Shown here in pieces: positions 45,580 to 55,587 of a stretch of 64,000 nt of DNA. The stretch lies in the NCBI GenBank assembly GCA_019915135.1, contig JAHLMK010000006.1:496001-560000 (forward strand), written 5' to 3'. A program made the translations under genes and the position numbers. The first letter of the stretch is position 1. Every line of letters starts with the position of its first letter. This stretch comes from Strobilurus pachycystidiatus. Its lineage: Eukaryota; Basidiomycota; Agaricomycetes; Agaricales; Physalacriaceae. The notes below the pieces were generated by a model that saw nothing but the letters and a program-made list of their open reading frames with translations, had not been told where the DNA came from and did no database searches.

Positions 45580-46152
45580 ATGCCACTCACATGGATTGTG
45601 CTCCTACTCATTACTGTTTGCGCGGCTGCTCCTAGCATACCCCACACTCATGGCGCGTGAGCGATCTTCATGACTCTCCTCTTCTCAGCTGAAGAAACTC
45701 TCAAGAGATGTCCACTGGCAGTACTCCGACGCAGCAGTGGGGTACGGGGACAAGCTGTCCAGATACTCAAGCCTGCCGCCTAGACCACCGCCAAGTCGTA
45801 TGTGTCCCGTCGCGCTATGTGGGCGTACTGACTTCATCTACAGGCGAAGAGTCGCGGTACTTCATGGGCAGACTTGGAGCTGTCGGTGAGGAGAGACTGG
45901 AGCCTATACCAGAAATGGCTCATCAAGCGCACTTCGATCCGTGAACCAGTTGAGACGGATGTAGCTTATGAGTTGTGGTGCGGATACCCTAGATGGAGAG
46001 GAACTCGAACGCTTTGGCCTCGTTGGGCGTGGTCCGGCAACAGATTGATCGGGAGGATCGGCGGCATGTACCAAATTCAGCAACGGCGCGCTATCTACGC
46101 GCGCCTTTTTTTAGTCCTTATACCATTATTCAGTCCTTATACCAGTGCTTAG
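45580..46152 (+). CDS. Possible small secreted protein, exon structure unsure
   Basis: ATG 45580 begins a textbook signal peptide (MPLTWIVLLLITVCAAAPS) that runs into a possible splice donor GTGAGC at about 45656. A downstream frame around 45680-45790 is Thr/Gln-rich with two Cys, and a Trp/Arg-rich frame follows to 46152. The joins are guesses; only the signal-peptide exon is reasonably supported. Confidence 0.3.
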
Positions 46153-47494
46153 AGCCATTATCATCATCATGATGCTGGCTGACTGTGGCTTGCGCTAATT
46201 CTGTAGTGGCCCTGAATACCTTGAAGCGTAGAGGCGAGGCTGAGGCGACCGTGCGGGTCCGGTCTTGTACATGCTCATAGTGCTCGCTGAGAGAAGGCCG
46301 TGGCCACTAGCGGCGTGTGGGAGGATGAGCTAGTTAGTGAACAAGATCGCCTCCCGTGGAAGTAAATGCGAGTAAGAGACTGAACATTGGAAGAAGACTC
46401 GGAGAAAGGCACTGAAGTTGAAGTCAATGGGAAGGCGTGGCGCAAAAAGGGGATTTGATTGCTAATCGTTTCGCTATGATTTGGAAAAGACGAGAAAGAT
46501 GAATGGTGTGAGTATGAGCGGACGCCTGCGCAATTGATCATTGATTCGCTGTCGTAAACTACAGTGCGATGCCAATGTGATTCAACGGTATTGCATGTCT
46601 ACCGAGTTCTAGATCCATCTCTCCGAATGACCATCGACGAGATCATTCTATTGCTCCAAGTCGTACGGATGCCAATGGACACCGTTGAAATACAAGGTCA
46701 GATGACTGGTACCGAGTCGGGACAGTGACATTGAAAGCTGTGTTCGGAGCATCTGGACCATGTTCACAGCCGCCGACACTGGGTAGTCAATCAAAATGCC
46801 ATGCCGTCGAGAAGAGCGAAGGGTTCTGCTAATCCTCGGAGTGCGAGTAGATGTGGGGGGATTCAGGAGTGTATCGCAGTGTCGCTTAACTAAACAGCCA
46901 GGGTGCTATGAACATGTCTAGGATATGCGCGTACTTCTCGGGTGCTTCTGAGCTACTATTGGATCATCTCAGAAGAGACTACGACTTCTGGCAAAGACAA
47001 CGCACCTCTTAGATCGATATGCAGAGCATCTGACAGGTTTCATCATGTCCGAACACCATCAACTTACCATTACCCGAAATCCGGACCTGAAATCATAGAC
47101 CGCGGAGGTTGGCTAGAGGCAGGCAAAATCAGGACATGAACAACCGAAGACGGCACATGAGGTCTGAGGCCTGAGGTTGAACTGGACAAGACTCGCGGGG
47201 AAGCAAGAGTGCGGGAGGAAGGATGCTCCCAATGGCGCTCATCCGAAGCGGGATGGAAGAAGAAGAAGCGCTAAATCGAGGTCTCAGACTGGTCTTAGAC
47301 TGGTCTCAAGAGTGCCCAAATGCAGAAATTGACGCGAAACATACGGAGATATTTAGCTTTGGCCTTCGACGCTTGGCAGGCGACGAGTTGTATTCAATCC
47401 CTTTAGCGCTGCCAGTCCTCGGACCTCAAGGGACGTAGAGATTGTGTAGTCTCCATTTGCAGCCTACATAGTCATCTGTAGCCCCATCAAAAGA
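46153..47494. other. No supported gene
   Basis: Short frames on both strands only. A partial direct repeat GACTGGTCT occurs twice at about 47287-47307. Confidence 0.35.
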
Positions 47495-47641
47495 ATGAAG
47501 CGATTTGCACCCATAGCTGGGTGGTACGAGGCGATACAGACCATGGAAGCCAAGGCGGCTGCGGAAGAAATGCGTCTGGTGCGGTACGAGCGTGGCTGGA
47601 GCCGAGTAGATCTGGCGTGGAATGATGAGTTCGGAGGCTGA
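47495..47641 (+). CDS. Possible 48-aa small protein
   Basis: ATG 47495 to TGA 47639-47641. Charged, amphipathic composition (WYEAIQTMEAKAAAEEMRLVRYERGW) looks like a genuine small helical protein rather than chance. It may also be the last exon of a gene whose upstream exons I could not find. Confidence 0.3.
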   Translation: MKRFAPIAGWYEAIQTMEAKAAAEEMRLVRYERGWSRVDLAWNDEFGG

Positions 47642-47729
47642 TCGAGACAAGCCTCCCATGGATCATCACGCGCCATCGAGGATATAAAGCCTGCTTTCAG
47701 TAGCTTCGGCTTGCCCAATTACCACCTTC

Positions 47730-48465
47730 ATGTCGAGAATACGCTTTGCCCCTCTTCCTGATCGTAACGCTCTTGCCGGTGACTGTTGCAGCGACCCAGC
47801 AGTTGCAGAGATTCGCCCCAAAGGACGGCGGATGACCAGCCCCTCGCAAAACAGACCTCCATCACCGCTGCTGCGCCCCATAACCTCGAGTCGCGGGGTG
47901 GATACGTTCTACAAAAAGGCACAATTCCTCCAGGTGTTCCGCCCTAAAGAGGTTCGTCAGCTTCGTATGCATGGAGCTCGAAGATGTTCACACCTTATCT
48001 CTTCAGGAGGGCTCCATATACCGAACGACTTCCCTCGGCTCCAGCGATATCATGGAGTCCACCTCTTCGAAAAGCTCCAAACGTTCACCCTCTCCAACCG
48101 CCGCCGCAGACGGCCTGCTCGCGACACTACACACTGCGCGAATACCCAACCATCGTATGCTCAACGGACGCGTCTATGGCAAGAAGACCGGACGGGAACC
48201 CGACTCCGAGCCTACGTTCGTCGAGTGGGGTTATGGTGGTATGGGCTCTGTCAAGAGCCAACAGCAGGTTGGCGGACGGATGTGGGGAAAGGTGCAGAGC
48301 GAGGGAGGAATAGTGGGAACTGACGCTGAGGATGACGGCAGTGGCATGGGCTGGGTGAAGCGCCGAAGAGAAGCACGCCAGCGTCAGGCGAGTGAGGCGG
48401 GTGAATCGGAGAGGCCTCAAAACGTCCGCCAGTGTTCTGCAACGGAACCTACGGAAGACATTTAA
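47730..48465 (+). CDS. Conserved-looking basidiomycete protein of unknown function, one frameshift
   Basis: Starts MSRIRFAPLPD at ATG 47730. The first part reads to FYKKAQFLQVFRPKEVRQLRM, then the coherent reading continues one frame over as ELEDVHTLSLQEGSIYRTTSLGSSD and on to the stop at 48465 (WVKRRREARQRQ near the end). The transition at about 47968-47972 needs one extra base removed; no intron long enough fits there. Gly/Ser-rich, basic C-terminus, no signal peptide, probably intracellular. Either a single-base assembly error or a recent inactivating mutation. Confidence 0.45.
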
Positions 48466-49503
48466 CGCTTCGAACAGGCTTGCGATACCCAGTTACTTTA
48501 TGACCGTGTAAATTAGTATCATCATCTTATTACTCTTGCTTGTATTACCTAGGCCGGATTGACACATCTGCATTGAGCGTCAGAGAAAGAATTGAAACGG
48601 CAACGAATCCGAGTCTACATACCCATGAGCTGCCCGCGAAGTTCGGAACAATAGCCGGAGCAGGTACAATTTGCAGGCCATTTTGACGCAGGTAAGAGGT
48701 CCCGTAATTATAGGGCGATATCTATAGTGCGTCCCGTTGGCGCAGGGAATGGTTGAGGTCTGAGATGAAGATTCATAACGGTAGCGGCCATATCGCTTGC
48801 GCGACTGTATACGCCGAAAAATGGCGGAAGATGAGAGTCGAAAAACAAGAGGCGCGATTGCCTTATCGGGGAACGTCCCGCGTTCATTTGCCTGCCGGCC
48901 TTCGCTTGACTTTATACACTCAGGATCTCTGCTGGTTTGCTCGCCAAGCTATTGGTCGGAGATTCTCTCATCTTCCCACTGCCCTTCGCTGAGTTCCATA
49001 TAGCGGGCCGAAGGCCGATGAGGACCAAGTCTGTGGAACCAAAGGTACTGCTGCTTGTGGGTGCCAGTGCCCATCCGTGCACGTAGACCAATACTCTCGA
49101 CTACAGTTTATTTCTGGACGATAAATTGCAGCCAACCATTACCGTGTCGCATCTGGTGGCGCATTGCTGTGGCCAAGTCATGTGCGGCCGAACGTACCCA
49201 CGAAAGATATTATGGGAATGGCGGTCTGTGAACACCGCAACTTCTGACAGTGAGTTATTTATTCAAGTGCGCGTGTTTTCCATCGGGCTTCCAACTCCAC
49301 GCACTCGTAGGTTTCGTCCGCCCCTTCGCTGAAACCGGCGACTGATAAAGTCTGGTCTGAACTGTCATCATCCGTTATAGAATAAGTTGCACCGGAACTG
49401 CAGAGCTTCAATATTGCAGACCCTTCCCGGCCTGCCACACTGGGACTCGACCATGCCCAGGTAACACAGTAGGTCTGCCGCGTTTATCAGTTTCGAGATC
49501 TGG
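48466..49503. other. Intergenic, nothing recognised
   Basis: Two overlapping short frames at 48753-49003 lack any domain or splice support. Confidence 0.4.
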
Positions 49504-49511
49504 TATTTAAA
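49504..49511 (+). promoter_or_regulatory. TATA-like element of the secreted Cys-rich protein gene
   Basis: TATTTAAA 43-50 bp upstream of the ATG at 49554. Confidence 0.4.
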
Positions 49512-49553
49512 GGCTGCTCAGATGATGTTCTCAGTAGACCGCTCATCGCCACG

Positions 49554-50130
49554 ATGTACGCTTTCACCTTCACCACGCTTCTTGTCATGATTAGCGTCTT
49601 CTTGTCTTCTCAAGCTGCCTCTGCCCCTCGTCCCTCCTTGACCGCCCCACCATCAAGACCATCGGCCAGCCCTACTCCATGCACGCCTAGCTATTCGTAC
49701 AAATGTCCTGCCACGGACGACACTGGCTTCCCGCTTGGGAAGGTCTCTGAAGAGGGCAACAAGGTCTTCTGCTCGTACCCGGCCGAGCACAAGCAGGACC
49801 CAGGGAGTTTCTTTTGTCGGTACAGCACCAAGGTGAGTACATCTTCCATTGTCTCCCTTCCCCCTTCCCGCATCGTGGTGTTGACTGAGATCTTGCTGGT
49901 AGGACGGTTCACTCACGGAGGACGTCAATGATGGCCTGTGCCCTCCTACGGCTGAGAGCGTGCAAACAAATGTCTGCACGAGGAATGGCCTGAAGGAGGG
50001 AAGCCTCAAGCGCGCATATGACGAGAAAAAGATGAAGAAGAGACTGGACTCGGCGAAGGTGCCGGATTTTATGAAGGCAAGGGGGCAATTGAAGCAGTAC
50101 AAGGCAAGGCGGAGTACTAGTGGGATTTGA
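49554..50130 (+). CDS. Small secreted cysteine-containing protein
   Basis: Two exons (49554-49832 and 49913-50130) joined at AAG|GAC. Signal peptide residues 1-22 (LLVMISVFLSSQAASA), a Pro/Ser-rich spacer, then a core with six cysteines (TPCTPSYSYKCP, VFCSYP, FFCRYS, GLCPPTAE, NVCTRNG) and a Lys/Arg-rich C-terminal tail (KKMKKRLDSAKVP). About 165 aa, no catalytic motif seen. The layout (signal peptide, small size, even number of cysteines) is that of fungal secreted effector-like or cell-wall proteins; family not recognised. Confidence 0.65.
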
Positions 50131-50244
50131 ACCAGTGATGAAGGACAATTGGTAACGCACTCTTTCTTTCTGAACGCTTTGAACTTTGGATTTCGGACGT
50201 TATTCAACTTGGTGCCTATCAAGGACGATTTCTGGACATTACAC

Positions 50245-50280
50245 CACCTACCTACCTACTTACCTACCTACCTACCTACC
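50245..50280. repeat. (CTAC)n tetranucleotide microsatellite
   Basis: About nine units of CTAC/ACCT with one CTACTTAC interruption. Confidence 0.9.
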
Positions 50281-50415
50281 CGACCTTGACGATCATGATG
50301 ATAAAAATTCCACTTGGTAGACTTTCGAGCTGAGATATTACAATTTGTTATAGTACGAATACAGCGCTCTACTGTATGCGGCTCTTTCCGAGTCTCCATG
50401 GTTCAGTCCAAGTAA

Positions 50416-50778
50416 TCAATACATGAATGCCAATTCGGTCAGTCTGCGGGTCTCGTCATCCTCAATTGCATTCAGCCGTTCGACCATACTCCCATAATCA
50501 TATGTGCGGATGTTCAAGGGTTTACGCTTCAGATAGCGGCAGTCCGAGCTTAATAACACGAGGGAGAGGTCTGTCTCGAGTCTTCTAGTCGAACGCGACG
50601 CGTTGGCCCTCCGAGAGGTTAGAGTGTTTGAGTGGATATCCACCGCGGAAGTTGAAGAAGAGGTCTGGAGAAGGGGAAGGAGAGGATGACCTTCGTAAGT
50701 CGCGCTTTCACGATGAGGATTGGACGTGAGCAGGCTGTAGAGGTGTTTGAGTAGGCGTGGCCATGGCGTAGGTAACAT
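50416..50778 (-). CDS. Possible last exon of an unrecognised minus-strand gene
   Basis: A 120-codon minus-strand frame rich in Leu, Ser and Arg, ending ETRRLTELAFMY at 50416. It could be the cytosolic tail of a gene beginning upstream (50.8-51.3 kb), but no domain or certain splice join was found. Confidence 0.25.
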   Translation of the reverse strand: MLPTPWPRLLKHLYSLLTSNPHRESATYEGHPLLPLLQTSSSTSAVDIHSNTLTSRRANASRSTRRLETDLSLVLLSSDCRYLKRKPLNIRTYDYGSMVERLNAIEDDETRRLTELAFMY

Positions 50779-51399
50779 GTGGAAGTCTGAATCCGATGGT
50801 CAGTCACTTTCAAAAAGACAAGTTGAGCTCAAAGATCTTACGAAAGTAGGAGAACGTTGCTGGTTAGATGTGTCTGTCAATACAGCTACTCTCCTGAAAA
50901 GCAGAAGCTTGAGAACTGATCGTCAAGCGATCAGAAGTGACAGAATCAATACGCGAGACGAACCTTTGATTCGTCGTGAGAGTTCCAGACGACTAGGAGT
51001 GGGATCACCGTGTATCACAAGAAAACATCTGCAAGAAAGTCTTGCTTTTGAAGGGCCACTGTAGCAGAGAAACCCGTGCGTATGATTCCAGTGCAAGATA
51101 AAACAATCAGTGAAACTATGGCAATACCACGATTCATTACAAGCGTGTGCGACAGTGATTGAAAGTGATGGTGGCCGCCGTGATGGCGGTGGTAGGGTAA
51201 GTTGTCCTTGGATACAAGTGTCGCGTTCCCAATAGAGATGTGGGTTATCAACGGTGGCCGTCCGTTTCTTGGTAGTTTCGTCAGAAGGCGGCGATGATAT
51301 GTACGCGATGTTTTTATATCGATATCGCGACTTATCGCTCAAATTACGGTGAGTACATATGAACGAAATATTTCGTAGTGTTCGCGGAACGTGCGGAAA

Positions 51400-52623
51400 T
51401 CAGCACGCTCCTCCAGCAACGTCAATATCCGCCAAACTAGCGATGTTATTGTCCCAATACAGTCGGTACTTGCTCGGGGGAACACCCTGAAATGCCGCAG
51501 CATAACGCTCGGCCGTTGTGTTCGTTCCCTCGAGCTGTCGAATCCATATGCAGGCGAGGTAGTTGCCGTAAGTCCTGTAGCTGTAGAATTTGAATGAGCC
51601 ACACCGACACAGTGAAGGGCAGTCAGGAAAGAGCCTACATGTCACCGTACACTTCTGGGTCGGTCTGGCCCGAATCGCCAAGTGCGAGCCACTTCTTCCT
51701 CGGGTACATTCCATGAAGGCGCGTAATCTGCGCGACTTTATAGGCGTGGGTATCTAACGACAGAAGGTCGTTGAACACCTTCGTCGTGTCCGTGATAGTG
51801 AGATTATTGAGAATGATGGGACCGGGAGTTGCAGCGAAGGAAGTGTCAATAAAGCCACGGAGGAAGGGGTAGAGCTGCCACGGGGAGCCTGTGAGGTAGA
51901 CAAAGTCGGGATCGTCGAGCGAGTTGACCAAGGATGCATAGAGCTCTGGCATTCCGGGAACAGGCCGCGCCGGGAGGACCAGCGTGTTCAAAACCAATTG
52001 CAACGTCTCGGTGACGTTGGTGATTCTGATTGTATCGTCAATGTCTATGGGCGGAGATTGTCAGGAGCTTTAGGCAACAGAGGGACAAGATGCTGACCGG
52101 AAAGAACACCAAACCCAGTGGGAGCGATCGAGTACACTGTATCGGACACAGACGTGTTCACAGACAGTTTGCCAATGGTATCACCATCATGATCAGCACA
52201 GCGTCCCAACTCCACCGTTCCAAGTGACATGCCCAAGTTGATGGAATCAGTTGCGGGGAGGACGCCCACTGAATGTAGCTTCGGGAAGTCCACTACAGGG
52301 ACTTTGTCTGCGAGCCCAACAGCAGCAAGGAGACCGACGCGTTCCGTAATGGCGTTGATGTCAAATCCGCTCGTCACCCCATTGGCTGCGAACAGAGCAA
52401 CGATCACCTGTGCGAGCACAGAGGTGTCCACATTGGCATCGTACACAAAAGCAGGAATGCTCGCGTACTCCTTGCCGTTCTCCTCGAACGACAGACCATC
52501 AAAGAGAACGACTGCGTCCTTAGTCGCGTCGATGTTGCTAATCGGAGCCTTCTTTGGGGAATGGAAGGCGTTCGCAGCAGTTAACGCCGAGGCAAAGACG
52601 ATGATGGTCGAAGTGAATTTCAT
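51400..52623 (-). CDS. Secreted APP1-like (DUF2183) HAD-type phosphatase
   Basis: Start ATG 52623 (MKFTSTIIVFASALTAANA, a signal peptide). Introns 52045-52097 and 51581-51638 join in frame. The first join creates the HAD-type motif SDIDDTIRIT (DxDxT); then PGMPELYASL, FVYLTGSPWQLYPFLRGFI, PGPIILNNLTI, HAYKVAQI, PRKKWLALGDSGQTDPEVYGDIY and NYLACIWIRQL. This is the order of the catalytic domain of the Mg-dependent phosphatidate phosphatase APP1. A TATA run lies at 52689-52696. Yeast APP1 is intracellular, so a signal peptide in place of the usual N-terminal region is notable; about 370 aa. Lipid phosphatase activity outside the cell is inference. Confidence 0.85.
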
Positions 52624-52688
52624 GATTGAGGGTACTTGGAAGGAAGAGGGGTGATGGAGGAGTGTAGACGCCAACCGAAGAGGAGGGA

Positions 52689-52696
52689 TATATATA
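52689..52696 (-). promoter_or_regulatory. TATA element of the APP1-like gene
   Basis: TATATATA 66-73 bp upstream of the minus-strand ATG at 52623. Confidence 0.5.
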
Positions 52697-53872
52697 CGGC
52701 CGTCATTAAACCCCGGCTACTTGAACAGGACGGATTGATAATGTTAACGTTGATGTTGATGTTGTAAATGAAGACACGAGCTCCGAGTCCCTATAAGTTA
52801 CGACGTCAGGACTTCTCGGATGTAGCAGCTACCTAACGTCATGAGTGAAAGGCAGCCAGGGAGAAGACAGTAACTATGCAGATCGAGAGCATGAGCATGG
52901 TACAATTGAAGAACCTCTGTGCAGCCCACAGTGACTTGTCCATGTCGTTCGTGAGAATTTTTTTTACAGCTGGAGTCGAGCTGAGTCAAGGCACGGTAGT
53001 CCGGCCGGCAGCTCGAGAGGAAGGGCGATAGATGTATCAGGTTCGAAGACAAGGAGAACAACAACAGCTATAGGGCATGGTGAGCATGTGAGATCAGTAT
53101 GAGATGTTACATAGTGGAGATCAAACGGACACAAACGGACCGGGACACAAACGCCAAGGCGCGGCAGTTGACTCAGCTTCGGCGAATACCGTTCGCCCTT
53201 CGAAACTCATACGCGCGTCGCGCATGTACCGGTAATAGCAGCGCAGAATTCAACGAATTACGCCACTCAGCGTGTTCTGGTCTTCAATGCGGCTCTGGCA
53301 GCGACGCGGAGACGGTCGGACTTCCCGTTCTAGCCTCATACGTACACTACTCGGCGCCAAGTTCTGAATCAATTGTCGTCAAGCCTCTCGACCGCTTGTT
53401 GTATTGATTCTGTCTCTGCATTCGAGCTGAAACACCAAGCTATAGAGTAGTGGACAGTTCTCACTGTACAGCCGCGCCGAGACGTGTCGATCTTCACGAG
53501 GGCTTTAGCGTCACCAATACAAATGCCGACTTGACGGCGTCTAAGCTAGAGCCAGAGGTCGAGAGGACGAAGGAACCAATACATATATTTCTACATCAAG
53601 AACGTGTTGTATGACAAGAAGGGACAGCTAGGTCATTCACCTACTCAACGCCACTTCTCTCTGCGAAAAGTCTTGGCCAACTCCACAACGAAGATGTTTG
53701 CTAGAGATTGTAGGTAGGTTATGTATGGGGGAATATACAGAATTGTAGATAAAATGTAGATACAATGTTTACTTGAGAGCGTAACGATGAACAATGGACG
53801 ATAACGATGCCTGAGGGAGAGATACTGTAGATGCGAAGAGAAATTGTAGCGTGTAGGATGGTATACGATCCT
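52697..53872. other. Intergenic; right part is duplicated ATPase 3' flank
   Basis: Nothing coding seen in 52700-53600. About 53640-53870 on the minus strand matches the 3' flanks of the other ATPase copies (for example GTTGGCCAAGACTT, GAGAAGTGGCG). Confidence 0.45.
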
Positions 53873-55375
53873 CTACCAGAGCGGATCCACGTGGTCTTGT
53901 TTGATAGCAGAGCGCAACAGATTCAACACCCCCGCCATGTTGTAGCCCTCACGGTGGATCGACGGGACAGTCTGCCGGACCATCCGAACAAAGTTCTGAA
54001 CCTCGCTCTCGGAAAGGAACTGTCCCGCGAGGGCCGCAGTTTCGTCGAGCGAGAATCCAAAAGCGCCTCCGTTGTATCCGAACTCGTACTCGGAGCATGC
54101 AATCTTTGACCAGAGGTAATCTGCGCGTCCCCGCAAAGCTTCCGGCTCCTCGTACCACGGTAATCCAGCCAATGCTCCTCCAGCAATATGGTCACGGCTG
54201 ATAATCTTTGCCAATGGTATCACAAGAAGGCACTCCAAATCCACCAAGATGTCATCGATGGTATCTTCTGTCGCGCGCATAATCGGATCGTTGAAATTGT
54301 CGATGAGCACGACAATGTAATAGTCATGCTGGCGCAACATCCTCTGTGGGTTCGTCAGTACCACAGGCTAGAGTAGGACGCTTTTGCACGTACTGCGATT
54401 GACATGAGGGAGATTCCAGCAGAAAGTTCATCGTCGGGGAAGAAATATCTCTCAGTCTCGGACGGCGAAAGGCGCAGTTGGTCGTAATGAAAGGTCAAAA
54501 AGTACCGTAACTCTCTGACCATGTACTCGGAGAGGCGATAATTGAATGCACGGCCATCGGCACGTATGCAGTTCATGTCCAGTGTGAGCACAAGTCGTCG
54601 GTCGAGAGGAGTGGGGCATTGGATAGCTGGCCTGGTGAGGAATAGCGAAGAAAATTCTTCGCGGGTGACGGTATCGTGTGCATATTTCATCATATCCAGA
54701 AGGCTTGTTTTCCCAGATCCGGCGGGTTTCCGGTACATAGGCAGACGGTGCTCGCATGGCCGGACATCGCATAGCGCATAGATGTGTTGCAGCTTGTTCA
54801 CCCAGGTTACGACAGGGTCCTGGTCGAGGACGCAGTAATAGAGTGGTTTGGAGTATGGGAGCCTCTGTTCTTCTGCGTCAGAAGTGCTTGCAGCTGTTTG
54901 GAATGGCGCTTGCCTTGGAACCGTCACTGGATGTTTGTAAAATGAGGGGGTTCGGACGGCTAGGTCTTGCACACGGAAGTTCGCCCTCAAAGTGGTCATC
55001 CTCGGCTGCCAAGATGCTAAGTTCAAGCCAAAGATACGCCAGTGCTTTGCACTCACCATTGATGCTATAATAAGACAATGATTCATCGGCGTCGTTCAAG
55101 TCATATTCTGAATCGACAGATCCATCGGCATCGTCCACAGACGCGTCATCTTTCTGGTCAATCATAGCTTCATCGGCGTCGGTCGCGAATGAGGTGTTTG
55201 CCGATGAGTTGCTGCCTGGAGACATGTCAGTAGGTCATTTATGGGCAGTGGCAGTGCACTTACTTTCATCGAACGGAGACAGGCTGCGCCTCGAGCTCGA
55301 GCCAGAGGAGGTGGAGTCGTCATCCTGAAAGATTTCAGAGGACGAGAACAGTTTGGGGCTGAAGGAGGACGACAT
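53873..55375 (-). CDS. AAA-ATPase-like (PF09820-type) protein, pair C, with a GC-AG intron
   Basis: Exons 55375-55264, 55215-55057, 55005-54914, 54864-54394 and 54343-53873 give 1305 nt, 434 aa, the same exon sizes as pair A except for one added codon. Acidic Ser-rich N-terminus (MSSSFSPKLFSS), block GELPCARPSRPNPLILQT, Walker A AGSGKTS, Walker-B-like VVLIDNFND, GGALAGLPWYEEPE, FGFSLDE. Intron 3 (54865-54913) begins GCAAGC instead of the GTAAxx/GTGAGC found at the same place in copies A, B and D; its 49-bp length and acceptor are kept, so it is read as a GC-AG intron. Intact frame. Divergent from the nuclease gene at 55588. Confidence 0.8.
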
Positions 55376-55587
55376 GATGGTGGTGGAGAGCAAAAGACAG
55401 GCAGGGGACAGGCGAGGTTGAAGCCCGCCTTATTTGGACAAGTGCACGTGATGTTGCCAAATATGCCGGCTTGCCGAGGTCCTTTGATCACCGTTTTTGG
55501 TCGCGCCACCATGGACAATGGCCAGTGGCCTGAACGCGTTATGAATTGTGAGCATGTTGACTCACCTCCCTTGCTTTCCCCCACGTC
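55376..55587. promoter_or_regulatory. Bidirectional promoter of pair C
   Basis: 212 bp; nearly the same as the pair A promoter in inverted orientation. E-box CACGTG at 55445-55450. Confidence 0.7.

Noticed and set aside
48735..48790. tRNA-like start (CCCGTTGGCGCAGGGAATGG)
   Set aside because: No matching T-arm or acceptor stem downstream.
50110..50140. tRNA-like T-arm (GGATTTGAACC on the plus strand)
   Set aside because: It resembles a B-box on the minus strand, but the T-stem does not pair, no anticodon arm or acceptor stem is found, and the bases are the last codons of the secreted-protein gene.
50245..50280. CRISPR-like or satellite array
   Set aside because: Simple tetranucleotide repeat with no spacers; the host is a fungus.
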